This document shows, piece after piece, positions 49,047 through 57,605 of a DNA stretch of 64,000 nucleotides. The position numbers and the translations under genes were made by a program. Source of the stretch: Combretum micranthum (lineage: Eukaryota; Streptophyta; Magnoliopsida; Myrtales; Combretaceae); contig JAMXBD010001378.1 in the NCBI GenBank assembly GCA_024138025.1, positions 186,001-250,000 of the forward strand, in the 5' to 3' direction. Numbering within the stretch: position 1 is the first letter of the stretch; each line of letters opens with the position of its first letter. The notes under the pieces were generated by a model. It made no database searches. It saw only the letters and a program-made list of their open reading frames with translations, and was not told the origin of the DNA.

Positions 49047-51400
49047 TGTAAACCCCGAGAATTCTAAGGAAATAGGATAGTAACAATTAAGATAGATATT
49101 GGAGTTCGTTTACCCGTTAGGCCTTAGTTAGAAATTTTAGAGTATTATAAACCTATTTATGATCTTAAAACCCTAGATCGGAAATTTTTAGATAGTAAAA
49201 GAACTATAGCTAAATTTTATCATCCGAGTTTAGAATCTAGAATATAAGTATAAATAAAATTTTATTTCAAGAACATTAGAAAGCCAATGACTTGTAGTAT
49301 ATATAGAATGAAAATGATCCATTAAAGATAAACCGTTAGGGTTATAAACATGTACTAAAAAGCTATAAACGAGCCTATAATTAATAATGTAGACTTCAAA
49401 TAAAAATTTTTGACCACACCATAATATTAGTTAGAAAATTTGGAGTCCATAGATACCAATTTTATATTTTGACCTTTTAGGCCCCGAAACCCTAATCGCG
49501 TAAGACCAAACTTTAAAAATACTAAATCGCGTAAATTTTAAACTTAAAATTTGAAGTCAACCATATTGTAGAAATATTTTGGGACCTAAATTAAATTTTA
49601 AAAATAAATATTTTTCATAACTAATATTAAAATACGCGGAGGGGATAGTTTTTGACGTAATTAGTTAGATATTTACATTTTTTACTATTTTTACCAATTC
49701 ATAAATACAAGTTACGGTGGAATGAAGCTCCAAGTTGCTGTTTTGGAAATATTACAGCTTCCACTTGCAACAAGTCAAGGTTAGTTGAAACAAAAGGCTA
49801 GAAACTTGCACAAATGGACCAATTAAATTGTTCCAACCATGCCCTAATTATTACACTTAATATAACACTTACAAATCAGCAAAATGGACTTGGACAAGCT
49901 GCCCTTCCTCTCCCTCTTGCACGTGACAGCCCCTACTCCAACAGAAAATTTACAAAAAAATTTAACTAAATTAATTTAACTCTTACTCTATAAGTTACCT
50001 ACCTCTATAAATAGGTGATTAAGTCAACATGGGAAATAAAAATTCCAACTACCGGCCCACTCTCCCTCCTTGCTGCACCGAAATTGCACACACACACACA
50101 CTTACATTCCACAAATTCAAATTTTCTTCCTTTATATCCTCTAGTCTTCACTTAACATTTCAACCAACTAAAGATCAACCAACCCAAGGCTCCAACCACC
50201 ATTATAGGATGCCATTGATCATTTTACCATGTAAAAGACAAGGGTAAGAACTTATAAAGTTAGTTATTTATTTCATAAAATATAGTAGACTTACTAATTT
50301 GCTAAAATATGTAGGTCTTGGTCAAATTAAAAAGGAAAATTTTCCATCTACTCTCCTAAGTCCTCAAGGTAAGTCCTACACCTTTAAATTATTTCCTCAT
50401 TCTAAATTGAGAAAATGAAGGTCATACATTGCCATAGATACATTTTTAGAAGCCTCCATAGAGTTATGTTGATGGTAGAATAAATGCAAATGATGTAGGA
50501 TAAATATTTTAAATGAATTAGAATAAGGAGAAGCCTGAAGAAAATTAGTCTAGGCATTAGAAAACCCTAGAATTAAACTTTGAAATTACTACAAGACTAT
50601 TGTCTTGAAAAACCCTAGCTAATAATCTTGTAAATTAGTAAACACGTTATAATTGTCATCTAAACAATTTGAACTAGCCAATGTCTTACCCATTAGAAGT
50701 CTTGAACTTAAAACCATAATGGGAAATTACTAAAGTGTAGATAAAGAAATTCAATGGAATAGAAATAATCTTAAAACTATAAACCGAATACATAGACAAT
50801 TAAGTTGATGAACTTAAAAATAATGTAGAATGGTCATTAGTAATTTAGATGGAAACCCCTTAATTCTAATTGAGAACTCACTTTACATAAGGTTGAAAAA
50901 CAAAATATATAATAGAAGGGAATATTGATATCACTAAGCACATTGATAGGTAAAATAAATTAGAATTCAAATAAGATTCCTTGCCATTATTAGAAGTCTA
51001 AGAAGACTAAGAAATAAAAATGATCTTGAGAAAGTCTTACACTAATCATAGAAAACTATTTGCAAACAAATAAAATTAGTAACTAGCATGCTATATGTAA
51101 AATAAGCTTTTTAACACTTAATTATACGTAAAAATATAAGCTAACATAAGTAATATAAGTAGACTTAAAGATTTGGTACTAAAAACATGAATTTAGAATT
51201 AATTAGATCACTTTTAGTAGAGAAAGTGAATTCATACGAATTTTATAAAAATAGAATATTTCATAAGTCTTTAAACAAATTAAATATAAACTACCTTTAG
51301 AATTGATAGAAATGACTTCACTTAAGGAAAAACTAACATAGGACACTTAGACACTCATTAAAAATTATTTACAAAGTAAATTATCTAATTTTTATAAATA
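49047..51400 (+). mobile_element. LTR inserted in pol, replacing the RT core
   Basis: TGTAAACCCCGAG starts exactly after the RNase H coding bases at 49046. A TATA box TATAAATA lies at 50006-50013, and AT-rich non-coding sequence follows to about 51400, where the minus strand resumes coding for the first part of RT. The usual GGGGCGTGACA end and a TSD are not seen. About 300 codons of pol between FIRPSVSPWGAPV and [10 protein letters not shown] are missing. The LTR is therefore 3'-truncated and its junction coincides with a deletion of the host element. Confidence 0.7.
50006..50013 (+). promoter_or_regulatory. TATA box of inserted LTR
   Basis: TATAAATA in ctctataaataggtg, about 960 bp from the LTR start. 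Confidence 0.6.
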
Positions 51401-51761
51401 GGACAGGTGCGCCCCATGGTGACACACTTGGTCTTATAAATTTATGATTTAAGAGTTCCTGTAATTAGGTCTTTAGCTCCTTTAACTCAGCTGGTACCAT
51501 CCGGTATGGTGCCTTAGATATTGGTTCGGTGTTTAGAGCCAACACAATTTCAAAATCAATTTCTCTTTTTGGTGATAACCCAGGTAAGAGTTCTAGAAAC
51601 ACATCGAAATACTCATTTACCACTGGTATATCCTTCTCCTCTCGAGTTTCCTCCTCATCTAAAATACCTTCGATAGGTACTACCTTTTCATCTTCCATCA
51701 TCAACTCGAAAGAATTTAACCTAAGCTTTCTTGGAACTATGGTTTCTCCCACGAACTCCAC
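51401..51761 (-). pseudogene. pol: Protease-RT linker and N-terminal end of RT
   Basis: 51761-51465 contains [27 protein letters not shown] and [17 protein letters not shown], the conserved approach to Ty3/gypsy RT. After a small frame break near 51460 the minus strand continues QELLNHKFIRPSVSPWGAPV and ends near 51400 at the inserted LTR. None of the catalytic aspartates is present. Confidence 0.88.
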
Positions 51762-51779
51762 TCCTTTTCTTGATTGATC

Positions 51780-52091
51780 ATTGAAGTTTACCGTCCTCTC
51801 TTAGCAATCCACTACAGCTTTAACCTTGCTTAACCAGTTCATACCAAGTATAACTTCGTACTTATTCATCTTCAATACTATCAAATCACTCTTGGAGTGA
51901 TACCTTTAGATCTCCAATGGATAATCCCTTATTACTTCCTGAGTTGACACGACACTTCCTGTGGATGTTTTAATTCTCAAGCTAATGGTAGTTGTGGCTA
52001 TCGGTAATCCAAGTCGCCCAGCTAAACTAGTGGTGACGAACGAGTGGGTCGCTCCCGTGTCAAACAGAACATAAGCCTCAATTTCATTCAC
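51780..52091 (-). pseudogene. pol: Aspartic protease
   Basis: 52091-51906 carries the active site DTGATHSF in the context YVLFDTGATHSFVTTSLA. After a stop at 51906 the downstream sequence still reads DLIVLKMNKYEVILGMNWLSK, the ILGMDWL-type motif that closes the fold, and VVDC. One stop and probably one shift break it. Confidence 0.85.
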
Positions 52092-52256
52092 CCGTATGTG
52101 TCATGTGGTCAACAAACATCCATCACTACTCAATCCTAAAGCACTCTCACCACTATCTATTTGGGGGTTTTAGATTTCAGCTTTCCCTTTCTACAAGTTT
52201 TAATTCTTAAAAGAAAACTGTAATTGAGGAAATTTTAATTTAAGAGGGTTTTGCTA

Positions 52257-52680
52257 CTAACCTGTCACCAAACCGCTATCCATGCTGTCTCCTTGGTCCA
52301 AGGCAACCAACTCCATATCCTCATCATCATCTTCTTCAACCATCCACTGGCCCTCGAAGTTGTAGAGTCTCATCCCATGCATAGTTGATGCTGCACGGCT
52401 TCTACTTTTACTCCCTGGCCTCATGGTGTTGGCATTGCTCGAAGTCCCAAAAGGTCGAGTGGCCACACTTTTCCTTTGTGACATTTAGAGGCTAAGTGCC
52501 CTTTTTCTTTACAGATAAAGTAGGTCACGGCCATTTTCTTCGGACATGCGTAAACCATGTAGCCAAACTCGCCACAATAGTAACACTTATTCCTCAGCTA
52601 CGGGCACTGTCTAGGGAAATGGGCCTCCTTGCATTTCCAGCAAGTGATACTGGCCTTTGACTGATTCGTCCTCCAATAGC
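52257..52680 (-). pseudogene. gag: Gag C-terminal part with zinc knuckles
   Basis: Three CCHC-like motifs in one stretch on the minus strand: CWKCKEAHFPRQC (one residue short between the second Cys and His), CYYCGEFGYMVYAC (His replaced by Tyr) and FICKEKGHLASKC (first Cys lost). An in-frame stop lies between the first two. Zinc knuckles bind the element RNA in the particle; all three here deviate from CX2CX4HX4C. The frame 52484-52257 then leads toward the protease, with an acidic MVEEDDDEDMELV stretch. Confidence 0.75.
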
Positions 52681-52719
52681 ATTGTCCTTAAATCTGTGAT
52701 ATGGTATGTACCTTTTCCC

Positions 52720-53300
52720 TTAAACCCTGAACTCGAGCATCAAACGACCTCCTTCTAACACTTTTTTGTTAGGTTCCTGGTATTTTCTCTTCTTGGCTCC
52801 TTCAATCACTCGAGTCTTTTCTACCAACTCTGGGTAGGTTCTCATTCCAAATTCTTCCAATTTAATCCTCAGATCCTCATCTAAACCTCCCAAAAATACT
52901 TGTTTCTTCAATTCCTCGCTCTCCCTGAAGGATTTAGGTGCATACTGTAGCAGATGAGTGAACTCGGTCTCATATTGTTCCACAGTTCTACCTCTCTGCT
53001 TAACATGCAACAAGTCTGCACTGTACTTTACTCTTAAACTGGAGGGAAAATAATTCTTCAAGAATTCCTAGTGGAATGACTCCCATGTGACAGGTGGAGC
53101 TAAGCTTCTTCGTTTGGAGTCCCACCAGACTCTTGCATTATACCTTAACATATACGTCCCATATTCCAACTGCAAATATGGTGGAATCTCATAAGCAGCA
53201 AAGGAGCATTCTATCTGAACTAGCCAGTCCTCGGCTTCATCAGGCTTACCGAATGCCCCGTCAAATTACCGGTGACTCTTTACAAAGTCCGGTAGAGAGC
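52720..53300 (-). pseudogene. gag: Gag core
   Basis: The minus strand has AEDWLVQIECSFAAYEIP and YNARVWWDSKRR (53250-53090), a stop, and then 53061-52720 with KNYFPSSLRVKYSADLLHVKQ and VEQYETEFTHLLQYAP, the retrotransposon gag core, ending with VIEGAKKRKY. Stops break it near 53070 and 53290. Confidence 0.85.
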
Positions 53301-53439
53301 TTCGATGAGACCTTCGATATGGTAAAGGTGGTGGTAACGGTGCGTTATAAGAATGCTCCTCCTGTGGAGTAGGGACCTCAGCAGTCACTTCCCGGTGATC
53401 TACGGGTAGATGTGGTAGCAGGGTAGAATCCCTGACACT

Positions 53440-53656
53440 TTGTCCTTATTAGGGGTTCTGATTTTGATTTTGGATTTGGATGAATGAGTCTAGAAGATTG
53501 GCCAACTGCACAACTGCATTCATCATATCATTTTGTGGATTCTAAGGTGCTACTCCCTATTGGTTTGGTTGAGATATAGTGGGTTGGTCGGCTTCGTTCG
53601 AGAGAGGTTCTTGCTCTTGATTGCAAATCCGTCGGTTTCGTTTGTTTGCACATTAT
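53440..53656 (-). pseudogene. gag: Gag N-terminus
   Basis: The minus strand reads NKRNRRICNQEQEPLSNEA, NPQNDMMNAVVQLANLLDSF and QIQNQNQNP, the low-complexity N-terminal region usual for Tekay Gag, with two in-frame stops. No intact start codon in this frame is certain. Confidence 0.65.
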
Positions 53657-54225
53657 TTAGTAAGTTTTAGTGTGTTTTTAATATTTTTAAATTTGTAATA
53701 GTTAATTTATCAAACAAGGTTCGTGACATTAAGAAAATTCGAGAATTCATAATTTCTGAAATATAAATCAATCTTATGAAACTTCATATAATCATAAGAA
53801 AACCATAAAACAAAGGAACTCATGCATAGAAATAAATTCACAAGTTCAGAATAATGGTATGAATGAATGAGTGCTCATGCGACTATATGTGGTTAATGCC
53901 ATTTATAGCTAATGCATAACATGCTTGTTCATAAAAGAATAATAATTTTCTTCCTTTGAAATAAAACATAATTCTTCATTACTTTAGCGAGCCATACAAG
54001 GAATTACATTGAAAGTTTTCAGTTCACAAAATTTGGCAAGCCACTAATCTAGTCTTAGTCCTAGACGTCATCTTTCTAACTGATAACAAAACAAAGCTAC
54101 AAGAAAATAAAGGAACAAAATACTAAACCGTCTAAGGACACCTAAGGCAAATTGGCATCCCGCATTGCCTACTATAAAAAAAAAATTCTATTTGGACTCT
54201 ATGGGTTAAACTAGCTGCCCTCTTC
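53657..54225. other. Spacer between upstream ORF and gag
   Basis: AT-rich, no coding features recognised on either strand. Confidence 0.5.
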
Positions 54226-55430
54226 TCAATCTTCACTTGAATCGTAACGGGTTAGGCTAAGGAGTCGTTCCCCACTAGAAGAACTACCGCCATCCTTATA
54301 GACAAACTGGCTGAGATACTCTCTCATAGTCAATCTCCTCCTCCTAGTGGGTCGGACTAAAGCTTCATGGTCATGCTTTTCACTTTCCTCATTTCTTTCC
54401 ACTCCTTGATCTTCCTCCGGGTTCACTTCCTCCTCTCCAACTCTTACTCCTTGCTCATTCTCTTGATTTTCCTCTATCCCTAGTTCTGTTCTTGCCTCTT
54501 CCCATAACTGATCTACTGTCTCTCGGGCTTCTCTCCTAATCATCTCATACTCAACCTCTACTTCCATTGGTTCAGTGACTATGGGTTCAAGAATGATCTC
54601 ATTGATCGTTGGAGGATGCTCACCTTCAATATAGAAATCTCTCCATACTGTAGGATCTATTTCAGGCTCCCTTCTTCCACTATCGGGGATCTCTAAGTCT
54701 TGGTTGAAATCTCAAATGGCTTGATTAGGCTCAGGGTTCATATCTTCCTCCATTCCTATGGGAGGGGTAGGGGTCCTTAGTACCACATTCTCTACCAAAT
54801 TAAGGTCCTCCTCGAGATCTTCTTCCTCCTCCTCTTCTTCCTCTTCAACTTCCTCCATCTCAATGTTTCCTTCCGGCACAGGTGCATTGATCAACTACAT
54901 GCCTATATCTCTAGCTGGTGGAGGTTGGATATTCATGCGAGGTGGGAGAATATCTAGGTACACAGTATGCCACACTATGTGATTCCAGGCATCTGCTATA
55001 TTCCAATCATGATGGTCAGAAAGATTGTCATGAGCATATACATAAAGGGGTCCTATGGTGGTCCATACTTGAAAGCTGGAGGTGTTGGGTTCCCTTTGTT
55101 TTTTAAAATGAAGGTGGCTTCCCTAGTCATGGGCTCACACTCGTACTCCACCATAATACTCTCTAGAGTGTAGATGGTTTCTAGCTTAGTCCATCTCATC
55201 CTTCTCATAGGGTCGTATCTTACTTAGTTAACCACTACTGCCCACCTAGTATACCTTAATCCCTCTTTCCATAGTTTAAACATCTCCCCTAAAGTCTGGG
55301 GACTTCTTGCCAATGCAAAATCTTCACATAATTCTCTCAGCCTCAATCGATACTCCACTAGCGTTTCATCATTCCTCTTTGCAAAATTTTTAGCACGCTC
55401 ATAGGTCTCTCCCAGGGAGACTGACAACAA
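54226..55430 (-). pseudogene. Additional ORF between primer-binding site and gag (unknown)
   Basis: From 55430 the minus strand reads GETYERAKNFAKRNDETLVE, RLRELCEDFALARS and EMFKLWKEGLRY. It passes one TAA at 55224-55226 and continues in the same frame for about 56 codons. Other frames follow: 54894-54712, with a long Glu run, and 54567-54226, acidic then RPTRRRRLTMREYLSQFVY and a Ser-rich C-terminus. Together this looks like one decayed gene of 350-400 codons with a helical, charged N-terminal part and an acidic C-terminal half. I do not recognise the family. Tekay elements are not known to me to have such an ORF; Ogre/Tat elements do have one in this place. Confidence 0.55.
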
Positions 55431-55541
55431 GAAAAGACTCCTAATTAGCCTAGAAAAAAGTTTTTAACTCCATTTTAACCTATTTTTTCAACTACTAGGT
55501 TCAATTTCTTTTAGTTCTATTGTCCTGCTTTATAACCTAGT

Positions 55542-55553
55542 GCTTTGATACCA
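55542..55553 (-). promoter_or_regulatory. Primer-binding site, initiator-Met tRNA type
   Basis: On the minus strand TGGTATCAAAGC lies seven bases after the LTR end. It differs by one base from the TGGTATCAGAGC complementary to the 3' end of plant initiator tRNA-Met. Confidence 0.8.
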
Positions 55554-55560
55554 ACTAAAC

Positions 55561-56830
55561 TGTCACGCCCCAAGGGGTACCTTAAACGTAACAGTCTACT
55601 ACATGCCATATAAGTCTCACGAATCACTACCCAAGTCCTTCGGGAGTCTTGTATAGATGTAAGGCGTCCCTTTACGATAATAGAATACTAGAACCGATGG
55701 AGTTAAGGAGTTTAATTTGACATTCAATAGTATTAGAAAATAAATCAAAACACATAAACAATTATTACAAAATCCAAGGGGCCTTCCCTCGCAAAGAATA
55801 TTAATTAGAGATCTATTATAGTCATCTAGAGTCTCTTGGTTTCCTACGGAAGTCTAAACAAATTTGAAAACAACTTCTAGAGGAAACGCCTAGCTCATGT
55901 ACCTGAGCTATAGGTTGTCTTGGTCTAAGCCATATGAATTCGTGCTGCAAAAAATAAAAACTATAGGGACGTAAGCTATACTAGCTTAGTGAGTGAGAAC
56001 TTCCATATCACAATTATAACACATCATACAAATAAGTGATTAGCCAGACAAGTAATATGCAACAAACATATGGAATGAACAAACATATGACTAGTCGGAA
56101 ATCATATGTGGATGGACTTGCACTCTCCATCCCAAGTGAACAGATTAACGAATACTGCGGTACTACTCAATATGCCTTTTAGGATCATGGTAAACCAACT
56201 TATAAATTTGTTTGTGGATCACGATTAACCAACTCATTAATTCGTTTATGGATCACAATTAACCAACTTGGATACCGTTTACGATCATAGACAACCAACC
56301 AATGCTAATGCTCCATCCCCATTTATGATATGAATGAGTCCATATTTACTTTCAATTCCGAATAGTCAATTATACCAGTTCTTTAAGTGATCAATCAATA
56401 ATTGCAGACAGTCAATTCTAATTCATCTATACAAGCAAGAGTTAATCACCCGGCTTCGATATTCTTATATTCCATTTCTTATATTAGCAACAACCATACA
56501 TAGTTCCCATTCATCCCCATCATGCATATCAATTTTATCTTTGTCAAATATCTAGTGCAACTATCATTACAATCACATACAATAAATGAAATCGGAAGTA
56601 ACACTCACCCGACTATGGATCACCGGTCTTTTAGTAATAATAATCCGGTGGTAAAACTAGTAAATTTGTAATTCTCGTTATTTGTGTAAGCCCCGATTTT
56701 AAATGGCCATAACTTGGCCATTTAAAATCGGAATTTCGCAAATTATATATCGATTTCTATCTACTTTGAAAGATCTATCTAATTCTAACATTATTTTCAA
56801 GTTTTGAAAATGTTTGGGTCATGGAACAGT
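55561..56830 (-). mobile_element. 5' LTR of the composite Tekay-type element, U5-side part only
   Basis: TGTCACGCCCC at 55561 adjoins the primer-binding site, so this is the end of the 5' LTR. The sequence resembles the subfamily of 17002-20457 (gttaatcgtgatcc repeats at 56170-56290, TAAGCTA/TAGCTTA stem at 55972-55988). It breaks off near 56830 at the SINE cluster. About two thirds of a normal LTR is missing. Confidence 0.78.
56083..56109. promoter_or_regulatory. 27-bp palindrome, 8-11-8
   Basis: ACATATGA and TCATATGT arms; core in LTR sense TTTCCGACTAG, close to that at 19917-19943. Confidence 0.75.
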
Positions 56831-56835
56831 AGGAT

Positions 56836-57106
56836 CTGCAGCTCAATTGGTAAGAGGTGCTGCCTTTGGAGCAGGCAAAAGCCTTACGTCTGGGGTTCGA
56901 ATCTTAGAGTCTGCAGACTGGGTTCAACTCTGCCTAAGGGTAACAATACCTATAGTGCCCGTGATACCCTGCGGGGCATGCGTTGGTTGGGGTCACCATG
57001 ATGCAATGGTGGTGCTGGCCATTACCACTAGGGGGCCAGTAGTGGGTTTGCCTGCCCTGGCATCGCGTTGCCATCGCCTGCGGGGGCGGAGCGTGACATA
57101 AAAAGG
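56836..57106 (+). mobile_element. tRNA-derived SINE, copy 1
   Basis: It begins with a tRNA-like region: an A-box-like AGCTCAATTGGTAAG at 56840-56854 and a B box GGTTCGAATC at 56894-56903, the two internal RNA polymerase III promoter elements. The ~200-base body that follows is GC-rich and not tRNA-related, and ends GGGGGCGGAGCGTGACA plus TAAAAAGG. Such elements are copied in trans by LINE enzymes. The 95-residue open frame over it is a by-product of the GC-rich sequence. Confidence 0.78.
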
Positions 57107-57122
57107 CACCTTTTTATGTCAC
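57093..57122. repeat. Perfect 14-bp inverted repeat at SINE-SINE junction
   Basis: GTGACATAAAAAGG, two bases (ca), CCTTTTTATGTCAC. It joins the 3' tails of two SINE copies in opposite orientation. Confidence 0.9.
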
Positions 57123-57343
57123 ATCTGCCCCCCACTACCGAGGTTCTGGATGTGATGCTAAGGCAAACAACTACCACTGGCCCCCTAGTGGTAGTGGCCG
57201 ACACCACCATTGCATCATGGTGACCCCAACCAATGCATGCCCCGTAGAGTATCACGGGCACTATAGGTATTGCTACCCTTAGGCAGAGTTAAACCCAGTT
57301 TGCAGACTCTAGGATTCGAACCCCAGACCTAAGGCTTTTGCCT
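57109..57343 (-). mobile_element. tRNA-derived SINE, copy 2 (inverted, 5'-truncated)
   Basis: Minus-strand copy with a B box at 57313-57322 and the same body and tail as copy 1. Its tRNA-like 5' end stops at GCAGGCAAAAGCC, exactly where copy 3 begins, so the A box is missing or shared. Confidence 0.75.
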
Positions 57344-57605
57344 GCAGCTCAACTGGTAAGAGGTGCTGCCTTTGGGGCAGGCAAAAAGCCTTAGGTCTGG
57401 GGTTCGAATCCTAGAGTCTGCAGACTGGGTTCAACTCTACCTAAGGGTAACAATACCTATAGTGCCCGTGGTACCCTTTGGGGCATGCGTTGGTTGGGGT
57501 CACCATGATGCAATGGTGGTGTCGGTCATTACCACTAGAGGGCCAGTGGTGGGTTTGCCTGCCCTGGCATCACATCGCCGTCGCCTGAGGGGGCGGAGTG
57601 TGACA
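57342..57605 (+). mobile_element. tRNA-derived SINE, copy 3
   Basis: A-box-like AGCTCAACTGGTAAG, B box GGTTCGAATC at 57401-57410, and a body ending GGGGGCGGAGTGTGACA at 57605. Very similar to copy 1 over its length but without the TAAAAAGG tail. Confidence 0.78.

Larger units (their letters stand above)
47229..55560 (-). mobile_element. Internal region of a Tekay/Del-type chromovirus (Ty3/gypsy)
   Basis: Read on the minus strand: primer-binding site (55542-55553), an upstream ORF (55430-54226), gag with zinc knuckles, protease, start of RT, an inserted LTR replacing the RT core, RNase H, integrase, chromodomain and polypurine tract. Stops and frameshifts occur in every domain. The chromodomain and long LTRs point to the Tekay/Del clade of chromoviruses. 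Confidence 0.85.

Noticed and set aside
56832..56905. Apparent tRNA gene with A and B boxes
   Set aside because: It is the head of a SINE: the sequence continues into a conserved 200-base body and is repeated three times; a clean cloverleaf with acceptor stem is not evident.
57093..57122. Terminal inverted repeat of a MITE or foldback transposon
   Set aside because: The arms are the tails of two oppositely oriented SINE copies; no TSD or matching outer ends were seen.
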